Part shown: positions 59,468-64,000 of the stretch, in pieces
How the letters are laid out: every line of letters starts with the position of its first letter
Position numbering within the stretch: the first letter of the stretch is position 1
From: Phymatolithon calcareum
Lineage: Eukaryota > Rhodophyta > Florideophyceae > Hapalidiales
Length of the DNA stretch: 64,000 nt
NCBI GenBank assembly: GCA_977006965.1
Contig: OZ345379.1
Coordinates: 1,674,001 to 1,738,000, forward strand
Direction: 5' to 3'
Translations under genes and position numbers: made by a program
The notes under the pieces: model-generated
What the model was told of the DNA's origin: nothing
The model's database searches: none
The model's input: the letters and a program-made list of their open reading frames with translations, nothing else

Positions 59468-59656
59468 AATTAGCTTCGAATCTCGACTTTTCTTTAGTTG
59501 AATATCATTCCCTTCGTGGTCATGTGGCACAGGTGTCCTCGGCGGAGCATCATCAATCACAAGAGCATGTTCAGCAACCGGAGTTGTAAACAATATTGCA
59601 ATCTATTTTTATTAAAACTAGATCGATGAGCATGAAGTTACCGATTCATCTGGAGG

Positions 59657-61465
59657 TCATTTGCAAGTGTCAGGGTTCTTAATTGGATGGTTATTAATGA
59701 CAACACTAATAGTGCTTCCGGAAACGTCGCGCAAGGTGGAGAGAAAAGAAAGAGAAGAGCTTCCAGTTGTAGACATATGGCGCGCCGCCTCAAGGTTTTC
59801 CGGAGTACCATGAATCGATGGAGTAGGAGCCAGGGAAGTGCGCAAGCGGAGACTCTCTTTGTGCGTCTCAGCACCAATCGCCTCATGTTTAGCCTTCTTC
59901 AGATTCCGTGGTAGCTGGCAAGGTGGTTCTTCCAGGAATATGTCTCGCTGCTGCTGCTGTCCCTCCTCTCCATCTAAATTTTGATAGTTCTGAAGGCTGC
60001 GAGGATCGCGGTGCCCCGTTCGCATGCTCACTGACGAGTCAGCGTGTCCCGATGCAAGGAGTAGAGATGTTACAGTTGCGCGGATTCCGTGTGTGACCAT
60101 TCCCCCCTTCGCACCGGATCCTTTGATCCCAACTTCATTGCAAACATTGCCGACAATCCTTCCAAATGAGTTCTTCCCAAGATGCTGCTTCTTAAAGAAT
60201 TTTGAAAACTTTGTAGCACGCGAGTTTACACCAAGAAAAAACCGATCACTGCCACAATCGATCGCACGACGCACACTCAGGTAATCATCGATGTCTTGGT
60301 ACAAGTTTAAGATACCACCCAGCGCTGTGCGGTTCCAAACTAAAATTTGCGTGGGTTTGTCGCGCACAGCGCGCATACCGCCCCGATTAGTCTTAGAAGC
60401 CCCTGCTCTGCTTCCGATAACTGCAGATATGCGATAAACCCATTCACCACGGATCTTCTCCTTGGTAAACTGCCGTGTGAGGAGAAGGGCGAGGGAGGTT
60501 GGGCGCATTGCGGTGACCAGCGCAACGTCGAAAACGAGCCTTTTGAGGAAGCCGATTGGGGTTTCTCGGGAAAGAGCAGACGACGAGTAAAGTAGCACAA
60601 GATCTTCGTGTGACAAAATATTATGGCTCTCTGTGAAGGCCCCTCGGGCTTGCTGATCGGAAAGCTTGTTGTCGATCACAGCTACAAGACCCAGGCTCGG
60701 GCAATTGAAAATCGGACCACTTAGCAGCTTCAGATTGTAACCCCACTTGTCCGCAAAACATCGTTGGATGCCGAGAACGTACCCCTTCATCGTCGACGGT
60801 TTCACTTCCTTGTCTGTCTTATCGCTTCTATAATTCACTACAAACTCGATCAGGTGATAGCGCACTCTTCTTAGCTGGTCCTCCGTCCAGTTGGTCCATC
60901 CCTGGGGTAAGAATGTTTTAAACCCATCAAAGAACAGAATCAGTCGCGCCATCTCAAACTTGCGCTCCAAACTAGACTCTTCTCCGTTCCGGCACAAAAA
61001 GCGCGCGAGGGCGCGCATGGAGTACTCGCTGCTCTTTTCTGTGTTGTCGGGAACACGAACACCCAAGAATCGCTCCGTCTCTTTTGTGTGGTGCATAGGC
61101 GGTTCTAGTGTGATGTTCAGCGTACGTGTCTCTGGGACTTCTGCGGACGGTGCGAATGCAGGTGGCGCAAAGTCTGGGACTGGATTTGCCCTCAGCGCTG
61201 GGTGCGGGGCGGAAGCATTCCCTGGATTTGACGGCGAGATTGGAGCTACGAGTGCCGCGTGCCCCGGCCCTGCCGCCAGTGAGCTTTGAGGGGTTCGTGT
61301 ACGCGGGAGCAGCGGGATCGTAGGCTCTTGTGGCTTAGGAGGCGCGAAGGTGGACGCTGACGGGCGGAAGGAACCATTCTCCGCTTCAATGCCCGACCAT
61401 TCGGAGTCAATAATCTGGTCTAGGAGAGCTCCGGTCGCTGAAGGATCGTGGGTTGTTTTCTCCAT
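59657..61465 (-). CDS. Tyrosine recombinase (Crypton-like), intact
   Basis: The first ATG is at 61465, giving 602 residues; the longer reading begins with TTG. Residues 1-120 are Pro- and Ala-rich and probably disordered. Then comes a SAM-like core-binding part (about 140-240), then the catalytic domain. The catalytic set is complete: Arg321 in TAMRPTSL, His459 and Arg462 in THGIRAT, His485 in TGHRDP and the nucleophile Tyr494 in LQNYQNL. The H-x-x-R...GH...Y layout is that of phage-type integrases and of Crypton/DUF3504-like proteins. It would cut and join DNA through a 3'-phosphotyrosine. The 90 residues after the Tyr are unusually long. No stops or frameshifts, so it may be active. Confidence 0.85.
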   Translation of the reverse strand: MEKTTHDPSATGALLDQIIDSEWSGIEAENGSFRPSASTFAPPKPQEPTIPLLPRTRTPQSSLAAGPGHAALVAPISPSNPGNASAPHPALRANPVPDFAPPAFAPSAEVPETRTLNITLEPPMHHTKETERFLGVRVPDNTEKSSEYSMRALARFLCRNGEESSLERKFEMARLILFFDGFKTFLPQGWTNWTEDQLRRVRYHLIEFVVNYRSDKTDKEVKPSTMKGYVLGIQRCFADKWGYNLKLLSGPIFNCPSLGLVAVIDNKLSDQQARGAFTESHNILSHEDLVLLYSSSALSRETPIGFLKRLVFDVALVTAMRPTSLALLLTRQFTKEKIRGEWVYRISAVIGSRAGASKTNRGGMRAVRDKPTQILVWNRTALGGILNLYQDIDDYLSVRRAIDCGSDRFFLGVNSRATKFSKFFKKQHLGKNSFGRIVGNVCNEVGIKGSGAKGGMVTHGIRATVTSLLLASGHADSSVSMRTGHRDPRSLQNYQNLDGEEGQQQQRDIFLEEPPCQLPRNLKKAKHEAIGAETHKESLRLRTSLAPTPSIHGTPENLEAARHMSTTGSSSLSFLSTLRDVSGSTISVVINNHPIKNPDTCK

Positions 61466-61555
61466 AGCGTCAAGGTAGACACTGTTCTGGTTTGTCAACT
61501 ACATAATTTGGCTCCGAGGGAGTAATGCCGCAGCGCTGTGCGGATGTGAGGAGTT

Positions 61556-61842
61556 GTCAACCGGCTGAGGGGACAGACATCTGCTATCTCTTGCAACTGA
61601 TGTGAAGAGTTATGGCCCCTCAGAAGTGTACGGCATTACGTGAGGAGTTATGACACAGAGGCAATCAGTTGCAAGAGGAAGCCGATGTCTACCCCCTCAG
61701 CCGGTTGACAAGCGTAACAAATCAGTTTCTGCCAGTTGAAGTGCCAAATATGTAGATTGCGTCGCCATCGAAATCTCTTAAATGATAGGCACATGAATCA
61801 GTTGCAAGAGGAAGCCGATGTCTACCCCTTCAGCCGGTTGAC
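61556..61842. repeat. R repeats on the 5' side of the recombinase gene
   Basis: One plus copy (61556-61605) and two minus copies (61662-61709 and 61796-61842) share the core GTCAACCGGCTGAGG with spacer and GCAACTGAT. The minus copies face the plus copies at 58774 and 59022, forming inverted ends around the gene. Confidence 0.8.
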
Positions 61843-61940
61843 AAGCGTGTTGTGCACCGTACTCTCGGGATGACAATCGCCCTCAGGCCATGATATTCGG
61901 ACCTCGGCTGCGCCTCGGTTGAATATCATGCCCTCGGGCT
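61843..61940 (+). repeat. 98-bp S repeat, right copy
   Basis: Appears identical to 58921-59018, and likewise directly follows a ...CCGGTTGAC end of a minus R repeat. Confidence 0.9.
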
Positions 61941-61941
61941 C

Positions 61942-62009
61942 ATGTCATCCCTCGCAGCCGGTGCACAACCCCCACATGTCAACCCTCGCAGCCGGTGCAC
62001 AACCCCCAC
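61942..62009 (+). repeat. 34-bp tandem repeat, two units
   Basis: Units 61942-61975 and 61976-62009 differ at one base. Each contains CGGTGCACAAC, the inverse of GTTGTGCACCG at the start of the S repeat, so S and this array can pair. Confidence 0.85.
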
Positions 62010-63213
62010 GTGTTGTACGACACATTTCTATCATTTTCGCTACGGCGCGTTTCTCTCAGTCGGAATAGTACAGTGATCTGCCTCATGCACTTCATCCATG
62101 GGTGATCAGAAAGATGCGCTGCAGCTTAGAAGAGTAGATCCTCGTCCATGCTATGCAAGTATGTAATAAAATTCTAGCTGGATCTTGAGGCGTTTGAGAA
62201 GCTCTCGTGAAGTTGTCGTCTTTCGTAACGTTGCAAAAGTAATTCGGCGAGAGTGGCAAGTAAACTTCTTAACAAGTCATTAGGGCTGTCAAGCTTGTTC
62301 AATTGGTAGTGTTCAGATGAAAGGAATTTCTAGCGTGTACGCGAGACTGTGCGTACTACGCACAGTCTCGTGGGCGGCTTAAGTGACCGTAAGCAAGAAG
62401 ACTGTTTTTGAAAAGCTTGAATGACAGCCTGAACTCTTTTGAAGAAGACTACTAAGCTGTCGCACTTTGAAATCTTCAAGTCTTGTCCATCTTCATTCAC
62501 AGCAGAAAAATAATAAAACGCCAAATTGAGGACATGCAGCAGAAAAAATACAACGCGCCAAGTTGAGGTTGATTACACGTCGACTTGTTAATACTGGTGT
62601 ACTGTAGCCTGTGAATCTTTGCCGTAAGTACAACAGAACAGCACTGGGGGCGCAAAAATTGGCCAGGATCCAAAAATGTGAAGTTGTCAATCTCTCTCAC
62701 CAGAGTTTTTGGGTCATACTTTGTCAACAGCAGTTTCAGAACTTCTGTTTTATAGTTTCAGAGGTCTTCATAATGCAGTTCCGACCGGAGTTGGTTTTCT
62801 TCATTCAGCGTTGCCTTGGAACTGTAGGTTCATGAACTCAGAATTGACACCTGCTGCAGTTCTACTGCGAAGCAGGAAGAAAATATTTGTCAAAGTCTTT
62901 TGGATGCGCTAAAGTGATGTGATAAGGATCTGGCTAGCCGAAGCTTAAGGCGTATCACAGAGTTTTTACTGTAGCCTCCTGCAGCTTAGCCGCATGTAAT
63001 GCAAACAAATCGATGCGACTGCGGCGCCGTACACGTGCAAGTGTGATCGAGTCAACTTGGTATTTAATCTCGTGTCCGGGTCCATAGCACGGGAGCACGA
63101 TATCAACACTTTCGCACGTGCGCAAGTGGTGGAATTTGTTTTACCATCAATTTCATTGTGCGCTGATGGTCCTGTCGAACAACCACGCGAGGTAAAGGCC
63201 TTGAGAAGAGACA
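62010..63213 (+). other. Gap without a supported gene
   Basis: Apart from the palindrome at 62342-62370 nothing could be recognised. Confidence 0.4.
62342..62370. repeat. 29-bp palindrome
   Basis: Perfect 14-bp arms (CGAGACTGTGCGTA and its complement) around a single C. Flanking sequence gives no clue to its origin. Confidence 0.8.
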
Positions 63214-63297
63214 ATGGCTCCAAAGAACTACCAGCTGACCTACCACACGGTCTTGAAGAACGCCGATATCGGACCAGGCGTCGCTCGTGCATTGTAA
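63214..63297 (+). CDS. Possible short first exon
   Basis: ATG at 63214 opens 27 codons (MAPKNYQLTYHTVLKNADIG...), protein-like in composition. A GTAAGA donor-like sequence lies at its end (63294), overlapping the TAA. No acceptor or continuation was identified, so this is a guess. Confidence 0.15.
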   Translation: MAPKNYQLTYHTVLKNADIGPGVARAL

Positions 63298-63331
63298 GAA
63301 TGTGTCCAAGCCTATACCATCGTAGGTCCCT

Positions 63332-63630
63332 GTTGCACATGTCTATCATCATGTGTATTTCCACGACACATTGCGATCTTACACGAGACTTTCAAAGCGC
63401 TTTAACTCCATGCATGTCCTTGATCCGAGCTTATGTGATACTGCGACTACGACCGACACAGCCTGGGTATGTCTATTTCCAATCAATGACTTCTTTGCTT
63501 CGCGGTCTAACACTATCTTGCACTCTAACACAAAAAGCCTGTTGCACATGTCGATCATCATGTGTATTTCCACGACGTTTCCCAAACCGTTCCGTGATGC
63601 ATTGCGATCTTACCCGAGACTTTTTATTGT
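63332..63630 (+). repeat. Imperfect direct repeat
   Basis: GTTGCACATGTC(T/G)ATCATC at 63332 and 63541 opens two related segments of roughly 70-90 bp (both contain CATTGCGATCTTAC), the second with a 25-bp insertion. No coding sense was found in either. Confidence 0.6.
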
Positions 63631-64000
63631 GCTTCAGGTCGCTCTTGCCCAGGACGCCCTATTTGGGATCTCGTACAAATATTCGGAATGCATTGAACTG
63701 GACACACAATATGGGACAAGCAGGCAAACTACCTGAAGAAGTTGGGCATCGTCAGTGTCATAAGCCATGTTTGTACAACGTTTACTCGTTCAACGTTCTC
63801 TTCCCTCTATTTTTCCAACAGGCCATGCTGTGCAAGTCGTCAATTTTCCGTTTCCTTGCATTGTGTACCAATCGCGGTAGCCTCTCGCCGATTGACAATC
63901 TGGACTAATACATGCAATGTTCTTGTCGGCTCCACTAAGAGAGCTAACTTGGTGAGAACATGCAAGATCACCTGCTTCACGTCGCCATACTATTACTGTT
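63631..64000 (+). other. Window end, nothing supported
   Basis: The plus-strand open stretch ending at 63908 begins with TTG and has no recognisable content. Confidence 0.35.

Larger units (their letters stand above)
58774..62009 (-). mobile_element. Tyrosine-recombinase element with complex repeat ends
   Basis: An intact recombinase gene (59657-61465) is bracketed by a R repeat (core GTCAACCGGCTGAGGG plus GCAACTGAT) at 58774, 59022 and 61556 on plus and at 61662-61709 and 61796-61842 on minus. A 98-bp S repeat is directly repeated outside the gene on both sides. Palindromes and short tandem arrays fill the ends. There is no reverse transcriptase, which excludes DIRS, Ngaro and PAT. It is closest to Cryptons, which usually lack such repeats. 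True boundaries are not proven because no target duplication is expected. Confidence 0.65.

Noticed and set aside
61466-61498. Longer start of the tyrosine recombinase
   Set aside because: The first codon is TTG; the ATG at 61465 follows 11 codons later.
58774-62009. CRISPR-like array at the repeat-rich ends
   Set aside because: Repeats are few, of mixed orientation and unequal spacing, and surround a recombinase gene in a eukaryotic genome.
63057-63908. 283-codon ORF near the window end
   Set aside because: Starts with TTG, contains an imperfect DNA repeat translated twice with different flanks, and has no recognisable domain.
1-64000. tRNA or rRNA genes
   Set aside because: No tRNA cloverleaf signature or rRNA core sequence was noticed on either strand; a tRNAscan run would settle this.

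Overview
The window looks like nuclear DNA of a eukaryotic alga of the red lineage, most likely a rhodophyte. The only two host photosynthesis genes are a divergent pair near 43.9-46.3 kb. One is a nuclear CbbX (red-type Rubisco activase) and the other is a PsbQ-like four-helix thylakoid-lumen protein. Both start with direct chloroplast transit peptides (MAAF, MAFL) and lack an ER signal, which fits a primary plastid. Both are intronless and GC-rich. Almost everything else is transposable elements, their wreckage, and small multicopy genes. The species cannot be named from the sequence.

Layout. 0-9.4 kb: end of a BED-like zinc-finger ORF, GTPase gene copy 1, and a young Ty3/Gypsy element (2432-9207) with LTRs that look identical. 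9.4-14.35 kb: a decayed Ty1/Copia element. 14.35-21.7 kb: a GC-rich block with three overlapping reading frames of one large transposon-like protein (PIN-like acidic motifs and a CXC cysteine cluster), facing a convergent Cys-rich orphan ORF. 22-31.2 kb: MITEs, an orphan ORF, GTPase copy 2 (minus) and copy 3 (plus). 31.2-33.5 kb: two Mutator-like deletion derivatives, each with 10-bp target duplications. 33.9-35.3 kb: a broken Fanzor (eukaryotic TnpB-like nuclease) gene. 35.5-43.7 kb: LINE pieces, a GTPase relic and a long intact LINE reverse-transcriptase ORF. 43.9-46.3 kb: cbbX and the psbQ-like gene. 46.5-56.4 kb: two diverged copies of a segment encoding a putative secreted or membrane protein, interrupted by a solo LTR, LINEs and a MITE. 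56.4-58.7 kb: a hAT transposase end and LINE 3' ends. 58.8-62.0 kb: an intact tyrosine-recombinase gene set inside an unusual array of inverted, direct and palindromic repeats. 62-64 kb: little that can be supported.

Several insertions can be ordered. A MULE inserted beside an ancestral GTPase gene. That gene, its flanks and the MULE end were then duplicated (copies 1 and 3). Later the Ty3/Gypsy element inserted 30 bp past the stop codon of copy 1, leaving a 4-bp target duplication, while the matching site in copy 3 is empty. Many target-site duplications are readable by eye, so the region records recent activity of at least six element classes. Start codons were checked by hand, and several apparent long ORFs begin with TTG or GTG and were trimmed to the first plausible ATG.
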